The position numbers were made by a program, and so were the translations under genes. Positions 35,672 through 44,848 of a stretch of DNA of 64,000 nucleotides are shown here, one piece after another. Source of the DNA: Ruminococcus gauvreauii (GTDB lineage Bacteria; Bacillota; Clostridia; Lachnospirales; Lachnospiraceae); NCBI RefSeq assembly GCF_025151995.1, contig NZ_CP102290.1, positions 3,472,001 through 3,536,000 on the forward strand. The letters run 5' to 3'. Position 1 is the first letter of the stretch. Each line of letters starts with the position of its first letter. Under the pieces are notes generated by a model. It was not told the DNA's origin. It saw only the letters and a list, made by a program, of their open reading frames with translations, and ran no database searches.

Positions 35672-36577
35672 GTGAAAAAGAAAGTGTTATGTACGATGCT
35701 GTCCTGTGCAATGGCTGTGACATTGCTGGCAGGCTGCGGGTCGAAGAAAGATGCAGCACAGGAAAGCCAGGAGCCGAAGACAGAGGATGCGGCGGAGGAC
35801 GGCGCTGCAAAAGATGCAGCAGAAGAACCTGCCGGGGACGCGGCGGAAGATAAGGCTGCATCCGGTGATAAAACGACATTTACGGTAGGATTTGACGCGG
35901 AATACCCGCCGTACGGATATATGGATGAAAACGGTGAATATACGGGATTTGACCTGGAACTCGCACAGGCTGTCTGTGATCTGGAGGGCTGGGAACTTGT
36001 TAAGACACCGATCGCATGGGATTCCAAGGACATGGAACTGAATTCCGGATCTATCGACTGTATCTGGAATGGCTTTACCATGAACGGACGCGAGGACGAT
36101 TATACCTGGTCCGATCCATACGTAGACAACAGCCAGGTTATGGTTGTATCCGAGAGCGCAGGGATTGCCTCACTCTCAGACCTGTCTGGTAAAATCGTCG
36201 GGGTGCAGGCAGCATCCGCAGCGCTGACGCTTCTCCAGGATGAGGAAGGACAGAAGGAGCTGGCCGATACATTTGGGCAGCTGCAGGAATTTGCGGACTA
36301 CAACAGTGCATTCGTTGAGCTGCAGGCAGGTTCCATCGATGCGATCGCTATGGATATCGGTGTGGCTCAGTACCAGATCAAGTCCAGAGGCGAAGGCTTC
36401 ATGATCATGGACGAAAAACTGAATACCGAGCAGTATGCGATCGGATTCAAAAAAGGCAACGAAGAGCTGAGAGATAAAGTAAACGCAGATCTTCAGAAAC
36501 TGCTGGCAGACGGTACATTTGATGAACTGGCAGAAAAATACGAACTGTCAGAAATGGTATGCCTGCAGGCAAAATAG
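35672..36577 (+). CDS. Polar amino acid ABC transporter substrate-binding lipoprotein
   Basis: The product is 301 residues. The signal peptide ends in lipobox LAGC (Cys22), followed by a 45-residue Glu/Asp/Ala-rich linker and then a type 3 solute-binding domain starting FTVGFDAEYPPYGYMDENGEYTGFD. The region VIVSESAGIASLSDLSGKIVGVQ and its relatives fit polar amino acid binders of the cystine/glutamine class. It should sit on the outer face of the membrane and deliver ligand to the permease coded next. The ligand is not certain. Confidence 0.9.
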   Translation: MKKKVLCTMLSCAMAVTLLAGCGSKKDAAQESQEPKTEDAAEDGAAKDAAEEPAGDAAEDKAASGDKTTFTVGFDAEYPPYGYMDENGEYTGFDLELAQAVCDLEGWELVKTPIAWDSKDMELNSGSIDCIWNGFTMNGREDDYTWSDPYVDNSQVMVVSESAGIASLSDLSGKIVGVQAASAALTLLQDEEGQKELADTFGQLQEFADYNSAFVELQAGSIDAIAMDIGVAQYQIKSRGEGFMIMDEKLNTEQYAIGFKKGNEELRDKVNADLQKLLADGTFDELAEKYELSEMVCLQAK

Positions 36578-36589
36578 TCAGGAGCGTAT

Positions 36590-36630
36590 AACCCCCGGAT
36601 CTGCTGCTTTTGCGGCTGGTCACGGGGGTT
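36590..36630 (+). terminator. Hairpin between binding-protein and permease genes (partial terminator)
   Basis: AACCCCCG pairs with CGGGGGTT across 25 bases, with CCCTGGCTTTTA after it. Such weak stops commonly let binding protein be made in excess over permease. Confidence 0.65.
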
Positions 36631-36663
36631 CCCTGGCTTTTACTACAGGAGGAAGAGAAAAAT

Positions 36664-37314
36664 ATGGAGTTTTCAATGATGCTGCAACAGTTGGCCGGAG
36701 GAATGGTCAAATCCATCGGGATTTTCGTGCTGACGCTGTTGTTTTCGCTGCCGCTGGGACTTTTGATCTGTTTTGGGAGAATGTCACGCAATAAAGTGGT
36801 CAGCACAATTTTTAAGGTATATATTTCACTCATGCGCGGAACGCCTCTGATGCTGCAGCTTCTGGTGGTTTATTTCGGACCGTTCTACCTGTTCCAGATG
36901 TCGATTGGGGGGGCGTATCGGTTTATCGCGATCATCATCGGGTTTTCACTGAACTATGCCGCCTACTTTGCGGAGATTTACCGCTCCGGTATCGAATCGA
37001 TGCCAAAGGGACAGTACGAGGCGGCAAAGGTGCTGGGATACAGCAAACAGCAGACGTTCGTTAAGATTATTCTTCCGCAGGTGATCAAGCGGATTCTGCC
37101 GGCGGTTACCAACGAAGTGATCACGCTGGTTAAGGATACTTCCCTGGCATTTGCACTTGCCTATATGGAGATGTTTACCATTGCAAAGCAGATAGCGGCG
37201 GCGAACACCACGTTTGTTCCGTTTATTGTAGCGGCAGTCTTCTACTATGTGTTTAATCTGGTGGTGGCAGTTGTGATGGAAGGTCTTGAGAAAAAGCTGA
37301 ATTATTATCACTAG
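36664..37314 (+). CDS. Polar amino acid ABC transporter permease
   Basis: This 216-residue His/Glu/Gln/Arg/opine-family permease has about five membrane helices. It shows the family block LMRGTPLMLQLLVVYFG and the ATPase-contact loop EAAKVLGYSKQQTFVKIILPQ. The start is the ATG following AGGAGGAAGAG; an upstream in-frame ATG lies inside the hairpin region and lacks a site. The ATPase gene follows after 12 bases. Confidence 0.92.
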   Translation: MEFSMMLQQLAGGMVKSIGIFVLTLLFSLPLGLLICFGRMSRNKVVSTIFKVYISLMRGTPLMLQLLVVYFGPFYLFQMSIGGAYRFIAIIIGFSLNYAAYFAEIYRSGIESMPKGQYEAAKVLGYSKQQTFVKIILPQVIKRILPAVTNEVITLVKDTSLAFALAYMEMFTIAKQIAAANTTFVPFIVAAVFYYVFNLVVAVVMEGLEKKLNYYH

Positions 37315-37326
37315 GGAGGATTTTTA

Positions 37327-38088
37327 ATGAACCTGTTGGAAATGAACCATATTAATAAGAAATTTGATGATCTCGAGGTGATTAAAGATATCTCCCTGTC
37401 TGTGAAGGAGGGGGAGATTCTTTCGATCATCGGACCTTCCGGCTCCGGAAAATCGACGCTGCTCAGGTGTGCGACGATGCTGGAGGAGATCAATGGCGGG
37501 GAGATATCCTATCTCGGCGAGAAAGCTGCCTGGATTGGAAGCTCCGGAGAGGCATGTCATCCGAAGAAAGAGGATATGAAGCGGATCCACTCTTATTTTG
37601 GGCTTGTGTTTCAGAATTTTAATCTGTTTCCGCATTATTCGGTGATGAAGAATCTGACGGAGGCTCCGATCAATAATCAGAAACGGAATAAAGACGAAGT
37701 ATGCCGGGAAGCGAGAGAGCTGCTCGCGAAAATGGGGCTGTCCGATAAAGAGGATGCGTATCCCTGCCAGCTCTCAGGCGGGCAGTGCCAGCGTGTGGCA
37801 ATTGCGAGGGCACTCGCACTGAATCCCAAAATTCTGTTTTTCGATGAGCCGACCTCCGCACTGGACCCGGAACTGACCGGTGAGGTATTAAAAGTCATCC
37901 GTTCACTGGCAGATCTCGATATCACGATGGTAATCGTCACGCACGAGATGGCGTTCGCAAGGGACATTTCAGACCGCATCGTGTTTATGGATAAAGGCGT
38001 GATCGCACTCGAGGGTACTCCTGCGGATGTTTTTTCCTCTGAGAACACGAGAATGAAAGAGTTTCTGGGGAAATTCAACCAGAGATAA
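37327..38088 (+). CDS. Polar amino acid ABC transporter ATP-binding protein
   Basis: The 253-residue ATPase has Walker A GPSGSGKST, signature LSGGQCQRVAIARAL, Walker B ILFFDEPTSALDPEL and switch VTHEMAFARDISDRIVFMDKG, as in GlnQ/ArtP-type importers. It has a somewhat longer loop between Walker A and the Q-loop (KAAWIGSSGEACHPKKED). It completes the three-gene importer and is followed by the purine genes under their own promoter. Confidence 0.92.
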   Translation: MNLLEMNHINKKFDDLEVIKDISLSVKEGEILSIIGPSGSGKSTLLRCATMLEEINGGEISYLGEKAAWIGSSGEACHPKKEDMKRIHSYFGLVFQNFNLFPHYSVMKNLTEAPINNQKRNKDEVCREARELLAKMGLSDKEDAYPCQLSGGQCQRVAIARALALNPKILFFDEPTSALDPELTGEVLKVIRSLADLDITMVIVTHEMAFARDISDRIVFMDKGVIALEGTPADVFSSENTRMKEFLGKFNQR

Positions 38089-38092
38089 GGTA

Positions 38093-38121
38093 TTGCTTTT
38101 GGAAAACATGTAAGATATAAT
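38093..38121 (+). promoter_or_regulatory. Predicted promoter of the purC-purF-purB operon
   Basis: TTGCTT, 17 bases, TATAAT. The predicted start (about 38128) falls at the first base of a GTAA...TTAC stem-loop repeat, leaving a leader of about 106 bases. No purine riboswitch fold is seen in the leader. Confidence 0.65.
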
Positions 38122-38126
38122 TAGAC

Positions 38127-38184
38127 GTAACAGTTCAGACGGCGGAAAAATACAGAGAGAAGCATAGCCGTCTGAACCGATTAC
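38127..38184 (+). repeat. 58-bp inverted-repeat element in the purC leader
   Basis: It begins GTAACAGTTCAGACGGCGG and ends GCCGTCTGAACCGATTAC. The arms GTTCAGACGGC/GCCGTCTGAAC are perfectly complementary. Both ends match, within one or two changes, the ends of the two longer elements at 46857 and 62236, but the interior is only about 20 bases and no target duplication is visible. It could be a shrunken relative or a 5' mRNA stem. Confidence 0.7.
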
Positions 38185-38233
38185 ACAGATAACTTTGCAA
38201 AATACTATGTGGATAAGGAAAGGCGTCAGACTC

Positions 38234-38941
38234 ATGAAAAAGTTAGAACAGTTATACGAAGGAAAAGCGAAGAAGGTTTTTGCAACGGATGTTGATGGAA
38301 TCGTTATCGTGGACTATAAAGATGATGCGACAGCGTTCAACGGCGAAAAAAAGGGAACAATCGTTGGAAAAGGCGTGATCAATAACCGCATGACGAATCG
38401 AGTGTTTAAACTGATGGAGGAGGAAGGGGTTCCGACACATCTGGTTGAAGAATTAAGCGACCGTGAGACAGCAGTAAAGAAAGTTGAGATCGTTCCGCTT
38501 GAGGTTATCGTGCGCAACGTGGCAGCGGGAAGCTTTTCAAAGAGAATGGGTATTGAAGAAGGCAGGGAACTGCTCTGCCCGATCATCGAATTCAGCTATA
38601 AAGATGACGATCTGGGAGACCCGTTCATCAATGATGACTATGCACTGGCACTGGGACTGGCAACACAGGAAGAGATTGATACGATCAAAGGATACACACG
38701 TAAGATCAATGAGATCATGAAAAAGTATTTCCTGAATGCGGGGATGAAACTGATCGACTTCAAGATTGAATTCGGTAAGCTTCCGGACGGAACGATCATT
38801 CTGGCTGACGAGGTGTCACCGGATACCTGCCGTCTGTGGGATGTCAACACCAACGAAAAACTGGACAAAGACCGTTTCCGCAGGGATCTTGGAAATGTAG
38901 AGGAAGCATACAACGAAGTGTTCAACCGTCTCGGACTTTAG
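38234..38941 (+). CDS. purC: Phosphoribosylaminoimidazole-succinocarboxamide synthase (SAICAR synthetase)
   Basis: This 235-residue enzyme joins CAIR and aspartate with ATP in purine synthesis. It starts MKKLEQLYEGKAKKVF and shows the standard blocks FNGEKKGTIVGKG, VIVRNVAAGSFSKRMG and LADEVSPDTCRLWD. An upstream in-frame ATG lacks a ribosome site; the chosen one follows AAGGAAAGG. purF follows 21 bases downstream, so they share a transcript. Confidence 0.96.
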   Translation: MKKLEQLYEGKAKKVFATDVDGIVIVDYKDDATAFNGEKKGTIVGKGVINNRMTNRVFKLMEEEGVPTHLVEELSDRETAVKKVEIVPLEVIVRNVAAGSFSKRMGIEEGRELLCPIIEFSYKDDDLGDPFINDDYALALGLATQEEIDTIKGYTRKINEIMKKYFLNAGMKLIDFKIEFGKLPDGTIILADEVSPDTCRLWDVNTNEKLDKDRFRRDLGNVEEAYNEVFNRLGL

Positions 38942-38962
38942 TCAGTGAAAGAGGCGAAGCTC

Positions 38963-40411
38963 ATGATGCGAGGCATGATACACGAACAGACGGAAGTAAC
39001 AGATAAGCTTAGGGAAGAATGTGGGGTATTTGGCATCTATGACTTGAGTGGCAGTGACGTTGCCTCTTCTATTTATTACGGGTTATTTGCACTGCAACAC
39101 CGCGGCCAGGAGAGCTGCGGTATTGCAGTCAGCGATACAAACGGACCGAAAGGCAAGGTGAGCTCCTGCAAGGGGATGGGACTTGTCAATGAGGTTTTTC
39201 TGCCCGGTTCACTGGATGACCTGCATGGGGATATTGGGGTCGGCCATGTGCGTTATTCGACGGCCGGAGCGAGCACGCGCGAGAATGCGCAGCCGCTCGT
39301 ATTAAACTACATCAAGGGAACACTGGCTCTCGCACATAACGGAAACCTGATCAATGCGCTGGAGCTGAGAAAAGAACTGGAATACACAGGAGCTATCTTT
39401 CAGACGACCATAGACTCGGAAGTCATCGCCTACCATATTGCACGGGAACGTGTCAATACAGCAACTGTTCAGGAGGCTGTCGGCAACGCGATGAAGAAAA
39501 TGAAGGGCGCATACTCACTGATCGTCATGTCTCCGCGCAAGCTGATAGGGGCCAGAGATCCGTACGGATTCAAACCGCTGTGCATCGGCAGGCGTGACAA
39601 TGCGTATATGATCACTTCTGAGACATGTGCGCTTGAGACTTTAGGAGCGGAGTTTGTCCGGGATGTGGAGCCGGGAGAAATCGTTACAATTACAAAAGAC
39701 GGAATTACGTCTGATACCAGCATGTGCCTGTCCAGAGATGAACAGGCAAGATGTGTTTTTGAGTATATATATTTTTCGAGGCCTGACAGTCATATTGACG
39801 GTGTCAGCGTCTATGGATCACGCATTAAAGCCGGAAGGTTTCTGGCGATGGATTCACCGGTCAAAGCCGACCTGGTGGTTGGCGTTCCGGAATCCGGAAA
39901 TGCAGCTGCGCTCGGATTTTCCATGGAATCCGGTATTCCATACGGGACTGCATTTGTTAAGAACGGATATGTGGGAAGGACCTTCATCAAGCCGAAGCAG
40001 AGCAGCAGGGAATCCAGCGTCCGGGTGAAGCTGAATGTGCTGAAGGAAGCTGTGTGCGGAAAACGCGTGGTCATGATCGATGACTCGATCGTGCGGGGAA
40101 CAACGAGCGGCCGTATCGTCAGCATGCTGAAGGAGGCGGGGGCGACGGAAGTCCATATGAGGGTCAGTTCGCCGCCATTTTTATGGCCGTGCTATTTTGG
40201 GACAGACGTTCCGGCACGTGAACAGCTGATCGCCTGTAACCGTTCGATTGATGAAATCCGTCAGATCATCGGGGCTGATTCCCTGGCATATCTCGGCCTG
40301 GACCGACTGAGTGGAATCGCCGAAGGACTGCCGATCTGTACGGGATGTTTTAACGGAAGATATCCGATGGACCCTCCGGCGGAGGATATCCGCGGGGAAT
40401 ACGAGCGCTGA
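38963..40411 (+). CDS. purF: Amidophosphoribosyltransferase
   Basis: This 482-residue enzyme starts purine synthesis, transferring glutamine nitrogen to PRPP. The catalytic Cys20 is in EECGVFGIYD, so a 19-residue propeptide must be removed. Cysteines in ARCVFEYIYF, FLWPCYFG and ICTGCFNGRYP fit the iron-sulfur form known from Bacillus. The PRPP loop reads VVMIDDSIVRGTT. The ATG eight bases after GAGG is chosen over an upstream GTG that has no site. purB follows after 32 bases. Confidence 0.96.
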   Translation: MMRGMIHEQTEVTDKLREECGVFGIYDLSGSDVASSIYYGLFALQHRGQESCGIAVSDTNGPKGKVSSCKGMGLVNEVFLPGSLDDLHGDIGVGHVRYSTAGASTRENAQPLVLNYIKGTLALAHNGNLINALELRKELEYTGAIFQTTIDSEVIAYHIARERVNTATVQEAVGNAMKKMKGAYSLIVMSPRKLIGARDPYGFKPLCIGRRDNAYMITSETCALETLGAEFVRDVEPGEIVTITKDGITSDTSMCLSRDEQARCVFEYIYFSRPDSHIDGVSVYGSRIKAGRFLAMDSPVKADLVVGVPESGNAAALGFSMESGIPYGTAFVKNGYVGRTFIKPKQSSRESSVRVKLNVLKEAVCGKRVVMIDDSIVRGTTSGRIVSMLKEAGATEVHMRVSSPPFLWPCYFGTDVPAREQLIACNRSIDEIRQIIGADSLAYLGLDRLSGIAEGLPICTGCFNGRYPMDPPAEDIRGEYER

Positions 40412-40443
40412 TAACATGTGCTGCCAAGAAAGGATTATAATTT

Positions 40444-41877
40444 ATGAGTACAAACAGATACCAAAGTCCGCTGTCGGAACGATATGCAAGCAAGGAAATG
40501 CAGTATATCTTCTCACCGGACATGAAATTCCGTACCTGGAGAAAACTCTGGATTGCACTGGCTGAGACGGAGAAAGAGCTTGGTCTTAATATTACGCAGG
40601 AACAGATAGATGAGCTGAAAGAATATGCGGAGGACATCAATTATGATGTTGCCAGGGCGAGAGAGAAAGAAGTCCGCCATGATGTCATGTCACACGTCTA
40701 TGCGTACGGTGTGCAGTGCCCGAAGGCAAAGGGAATCATCCATCTGGGTGCAACTTCCTGCTATGTGGGCGATAATACGGATATTATCGTGATGACAGAG
40801 GGGCTGAAGCTGGTAAAGAAAAAACTGGTGAATGTGATCGCTGAGCTTGCAAAATTCGCGGACGAATATAAAGCACAGCCGACGCTGGCTTTTACACATT
40901 TTCAGCCGGCACAGCCGACGACGGTCGGCAAACGCGCAACACTGTGGATGCAGGAATTCCTGCTGGATCTGGAAGATGTTGACTACGTGCTGAACGGCAT
41001 GAAGCTACTCGGTTCCAAAGGAACGACAGGCACGCAGGCAAGTTTTCTGGAGCTGTTTGACGGAGACCATGAAAAAATCGACCGGATCGATCCCATGATC
41101 GCGAAGAAAATGGGCTTCAAAGACTGTTATCCGGTGTCGGGACAGACATATTCGCGTAAAGTGGACACCAGAGTCGTCAACGTACTGGCAGGGATTGCAG
41201 CGAGCGCGCATAAATTTTCTAACGATATCCGTCTGCTTCAGCATCTGAAGGAAGTGGAAGAGCCGTTTGAGAAGAGCCAGATCGGTTCCTCTGCGATGGC
41301 TTATAAGAGAAATCCCATGAGAAGCGAACGTATCGCGTCACTCGCCAGATTTGTCATGGCAGACGCGCTCAACCCGGCGATCACATCCGCGACGCAGTGG
41401 TTCGAGAGAACGCTGGACGATTCAGCTAACAAGAGGCTGAGCATTCCGGAAGGTTTTCTCTCCATCGACGGCATTCTGGACCTCTGCCTGAACGTTGTAG
41501 ACGGACTCGTCGTATATCCGAAAGTCATCGAGAAGCGTCTGATGTCGGAACTTCCGTTCATGGCCACTGAAAACATTATGATGGACGCAGTGAAAGCCGG
41601 CGGTGACCGCCAGGAACTTCACGAGAGGATCCGTGAGCTTTCCATGGAGGCAGGGAAGAATGTGAAGGTGGAAGGAAAAGACAATAATCTGCTGGAACTG
41701 ATCGCAGCCGATCCGGCATTCAATCTGTCGCTAGAAGATCTTCAGAAGACGATGGATCCGGCCAAATATACCGGGAGGGCAAAAGAGCAGGTTGACACGT
41801 TCCTTACAAAGGTTGTCAGACCGATACTGGAGCAGAATGAAGAACTGCTGGGCGTAAAAGCAGACATTCATGTCTGA
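40444..41877 (+). CDS. purB: Adenylosuccinate lyase
   Basis: The 477-residue enzyme releases fumarate from SAICAR and from adenylosuccinate, so it serves both the main pathway and the AMP branch. The fumarase-superfamily signature is GSSAMAYKRNPMRSE. LGATSCYVGDNTD and LAFTHFQPAQPTTVGKRA are the other conserved blocks. GAAAGGA precedes the start. A strong terminator follows, which closes the purC-purF-purB unit. Confidence 0.96.
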   Translation: MSTNRYQSPLSERYASKEMQYIFSPDMKFRTWRKLWIALAETEKELGLNITQEQIDELKEYAEDINYDVARAREKEVRHDVMSHVYAYGVQCPKAKGIIHLGATSCYVGDNTDIIVMTEGLKLVKKKLVNVIAELAKFADEYKAQPTLAFTHFQPAQPTTVGKRATLWMQEFLLDLEDVDYVLNGMKLLGSKGTTGTQASFLELFDGDHEKIDRIDPMIAKKMGFKDCYPVSGQTYSRKVDTRVVNVLAGIAASAHKFSNDIRLLQHLKEVEEPFEKSQIGSSAMAYKRNPMRSERIASLARFVMADALNPAITSATQWFERTLDDSANKRLSIPEGFLSIDGILDLCLNVVDGLVVYPKVIEKRLMSELPFMATENIMMDAVKAGGDRQELHERIRELSMEAGKNVKVEGKDNNLLELIAADPAFNLSLEDLQKTMDPAKYTGRAKEQVDTFLTKVVRPILEQNEELLGVKADIHV

Positions 41878-41918
41878 GTTTGGAATAGACGGCGGAAATC
41901 AGGGAATGATGCAGTTAG

Positions 41919-41952
41919 AAAGGGGATGAGCGGTGCCGCTTCATCCCCTTTT
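41919..41952 (+). terminator. Intrinsic terminator after purB
   Basis: AAAGGGGATGA pairs with TCATCCCCTTT around GCGGTGCCGC, which itself pairs, ending in TTTTAC. Confidence 0.85.
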
Positions 41953-41977
41953 ACAGTATAAGAGAGGGGTTTTTGGG

Positions 41978-43285
41978 ATGGAAAGGAAAACGGAACAGGG
42001 AAATGTATGGGCGCTGCTGCCCATCGGAGTTTTTTTGCTGATATTTCTGGGCTTCGGGTGTATCACAGGGGATTTTTACAGCACGCCGGCAATCGTGGGA
42101 TTTCTGATTGCGCTGCTGGTTGGCTTTCTTCAGAACAGGAAGGTGGATTTTCAGAAAAAGATCAAACTGATCACTGACGGAATCGCGGATGAGAATATCG
42201 TCACGATGTGTCTGATCTTTCTCGTCGCAGGTGCGTTTTCTAAGGCAGTTGATATGGCGGGAGGCGCCGAGAGTGCGGTTCATCTCGGACTATCCATCAT
42301 GCCGGCGAATGTGGCAGTCGTCGGACTGTTTGTGATCAGCTGCTTCATCTCCGTGTCGATGGGAACATCGATGGGGACGATCGCGGCGATGGCGCCGATT
42401 GCAACAGGGATCAGTACCAAGGCAGGTATCGCGCTGCCGGTCTGCGTAGGCGCAGTCATGTGCGGTGCCATGTTCGGGGATAATCTGTCGATGATCTCCG
42501 ATACGACGATCGCTGCTGTGCGCACGCAGGGATGTGAGATGAAAGACAAGTTTCGGGAAAACTTCCTGATCGTGCTTCCGGCGGCGATCATCACCGCGGT
42601 TCTTTTCTTTTTTGTATCGGGCAGGGGCGCCGCTCCGTCATTTGATAATCTGGACTATAATCTGCTGAAAGTGGTGCCCTATCTTGTGGTTCTGATCGGT
42701 GCGATCATAGGATTTAATGTATTTCTGGTGCTGTTGACAGGGATTCTGCTGTCTCTGATCGTCGGCGTGACGACCGGCTCCATAGAGCTTTCTGCGATCT
42801 TTCAGGTGCTGGGCGATGGAGTGACGTCCATGTATGACATCACCGTGATCTCTCTTGTCGTCGCGTTTATTGTCGCGCTTGTGAGGGCGAATGGCGGAAT
42901 TACATTCATCCTGTCAAAGATCAGGCGGCGTGTACGGGGCAAGCGGGGCGCGGAGCTCGGGATCGCACTGCTGGTGCTGCTGGTGGACTGCTGTACAGCC
43001 AACAATACGGTGGCGATCGTGATGACGGGTCCCATTGCCAAAGAAATCAGCCAGGAATACCAAATCTCGCCGAGAAGAAGCGCATCGCTGCTGGATATCT
43101 TTGCTTCGGTCGGTCAGGGGCTGATCCCATACGGGGCACAGCTTTTGTCGGCTGCCGCACTCACGCAGCTGACGCCGTTTGATATACTTCCCTATATGTT
43201 TTACCCTGTGCTGATGGCCGTCAGCGCGCTGCTCTTCATTTTATTCCGAAAAAGGGAGACGGATGTAAAAATTTCTTCTAATTAA
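41978..43285 (+). CDS. NhaC-family Na+/H+ antiporter-like transporter
   Basis: This 435-residue membrane protein has about 11 helices. The NhaC-type features include DENIVTMCLIFLVAGAFSKA, SMGTSMGTIAAMAPIA, GAMFGDNLSMISDTTIAA and VDCCTANNTVAIVMTGPIA. The GDxxxxISDTT block is the family hallmark. Cation/proton exchange or exchange of an organic substrate is expected, but the substrate cannot be told. The start at the ATG after the purB terminator is chosen; an open frame reaching into the terminator is not used. It sits between purB and purA without a clear link to purines. Confidence 0.88.
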   Translation: MERKTEQGNVWALLPIGVFLLIFLGFGCITGDFYSTPAIVGFLIALLVGFLQNRKVDFQKKIKLITDGIADENIVTMCLIFLVAGAFSKAVDMAGGAESAVHLGLSIMPANVAVVGLFVISCFISVSMGTSMGTIAAMAPIATGISTKAGIALPVCVGAVMCGAMFGDNLSMISDTTIAAVRTQGCEMKDKFRENFLIVLPAAIITAVLFFFVSGRGAAPSFDNLDYNLLKVVPYLVVLIGAIIGFNVFLVLLTGILLSLIVGVTTGSIELSAIFQVLGDGVTSMYDITVISLVVAFIVALVRANGGITFILSKIRRRVRGKRGAELGIALLVLLVDCCTANNTVAIVMTGPIAKEISQEYQISPRRSASLLDIFASVGQGLIPYGAQLLSAAALTQLTPFDILPYMFYPVLMAVSALLFILFRKRETDVKISSN

Positions 43286-43298
43286 GAGAAATATAGGT

Positions 43299-43327
43299 TT
43301 TACTTATGAAAAAGAATGTAGTATACT
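43299..43327 (+). promoter_or_regulatory. Predicted promoter of purA
   Basis: TTTACT, 17 bases, TATACT, with about 70 bases of leader. A small GCGG/CCGC hairpin lies in the leader near 43340. Confidence 0.6.
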
Positions 43328-43406
43328 CAATAAGGTAGCGGTTGTTTGCCGCGGAAATATAATGATTAAAATACGAGCTATGGAAATGATTCAGGAGGGA
43401 ACGAAT

Positions 43407-44681
43407 ATGGTTAAAGCTGTCGTTGGAGCAAACTGGGGTGACGAGGGAAAAGGCAAGATCACCGATATGCTGGGGAAAGAAGCTGATATTATCGTAAGAT
43501 TCCAGGGCGGAGCCAATGCAGGTCATACGATTGTAAATGATTACGGCAAATTTGCACTGCATACTTTGCCATCCGGGGTATTCTATGATCACACAACGAG
43601 CGTCATCGGAAACGGCGTGGCATTGAATATTCCGACATTGATGGAGGAGATCAAGGGGATTGTGGACCAGGGGGTTCCGATGCCGAAAATCAAAGTTTCT
43701 GACCGTGTGCAGATGGTGATGTCCTACCATATTCTGTTTGACCAGTACGAAGAAGAGCGTCTGGCGGGGAAATCTTTCGGATCCACGAAATCGGGGATCG
43801 CACCGTTCTATTCGGATAAATATGCGAAGATCGGGTTTCAGGTGAGTGAACTGTTTGACGAGAATGCACTCCGGGAAAAGGTGGAGCGTATCTGCGAGAC
43901 CAAGAATGTCGTTCTGGAACATCTGTATCATAAGGACCCGATCAGGCCGGAGGATATTTTTGAGGAGCTCATGAACTATAAAGAGATGATCGCACCGTAT
44001 GTCTGTGATGTGTCGGCATTTTTGTGGAATGCGATCAAAGAGGGAAAAGAGATTCTGCTGGAAGGACAGCTCGGTTCACTGAAAGATCCGGACCACGGCA
44101 TCTATCCGATGGTGACATCTTCCTCCACACTCGCGGCGTACGGCGCGATCGGCGCAGGGATTCCCCCCTATGAGATCAAAAAGATTATTACCGTTTGCAA
44201 GGCATATTCAAGCGCTGTAGGCGCAGGTGCGTTTGTCTCCGAGATATTCGGGGAAGAGGCGGATGAACTCAGAAGACGGGGAGGCGACGGCGGAGAGTAC
44301 GGCGCTACGACAGGGCGTCCGAGGCGTATGGGCTGGTTTGACTGCGTTGCATCCAAATATGGCTGCAGGATCCAGGGTACCACGGATGTGGCTTTCACAG
44401 TGCTTGATGTTCTCGGATACCTGGAGGAGATCCCGGTATGTGTCGGCTATGAGATAGACGGGGAAGTAACGATGGATTTCCCGACGACCTCTAAGCTTCA
44501 GAAGGCAAAACCGGTGATGGAAGTACTTCCGGGATGGAACTGTGATATCCGCGGCATCAGAAAATATGAGGATCTTCCGGAAAACTGCCGGAAATATATT
44601 GAGTTTGTCGAAGAAAAAATCGAATTTCCGATTACCATGATCTCCAACGGACCGGGAAGAAATGATATCATTTACCGTTAA
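43407..44681 (+). CDS. purA: Adenylosuccinate synthase
   Basis: This 424-residue GTP-dependent enzyme makes adenylosuccinate from IMP and aspartate, the first AMP-branch step. It starts MVKAVVGANWGDEGKGKITD with the phosphate loop and catalytic Asp, then FQGGANAGHTIV with the catalytic His. TTGRPRRMGWFDCVASKYG lies near residue 300. CAGGAGGG sets this start; an upstream in-frame ATG is rejected. It has its own promoter and terminator, apart from the other pur genes. Confidence 0.96.
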   Translation: MVKAVVGANWGDEGKGKITDMLGKEADIIVRFQGGANAGHTIVNDYGKFALHTLPSGVFYDHTTSVIGNGVALNIPTLMEEIKGIVDQGVPMPKIKVSDRVQMVMSYHILFDQYEEERLAGKSFGSTKSGIAPFYSDKYAKIGFQVSELFDENALREKVERICETKNVVLEHLYHKDPIRPEDIFEELMNYKEMIAPYVCDVSAFLWNAIKEGKEILLEGQLGSLKDPDHGIYPMVTSSSTLAAYGAIGAGIPPYEIKKIITVCKAYSSAVGAGAFVSEIFGEEADELRRRGGDGGEYGATTGRPRRMGWFDCVASKYGCRIQGTTDVAFTVLDVLGYLEEIPVCVGYEIDGEVTMDFPTTSKLQKAKPVMEVLPGWNCDIRGIRKYEDLPENCRKYIEFVEEKIEFPITMISNGPGRNDIIYR

Positions 44682-44698
44682 AATAATAATTGAATTTT

Positions 44699-44747
44699 AC
44701 AGGGCTGCTGCTGTACATCACTCGATGTGCGGCGTCGGCCCTGTTTT
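44699..44747 (+). terminator. Terminator after purA
   Basis: ACAGGGC/GCCCTGT close an outer stem, with ACATC/GATGT inside, followed by TTTTACG. Confidence 0.75.
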
Positions 44748-44848
44748 ACGTTAGTGATATTTGACAAATTTACCATGGAAAATTCATATAAATAACACAA
44801 TATCCTGCCATAATCAGGAATAGAATCATGTGGAAAGGATATTGGAAG

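Noticed and set aside
38185..38192. Target duplication beside the 58-bp purC-leader repeat
   Set aside because: The flanks AATTAGAC and ACAGATAA do not match, unlike the two long element copies, so recent transposition is not supported there.
38122..38233. Purine riboswitch in the purC leader
   Set aside because: The conserved purine-aptamer junction sequences are not visible; only the GTAA...TTAC stem-loop is present.
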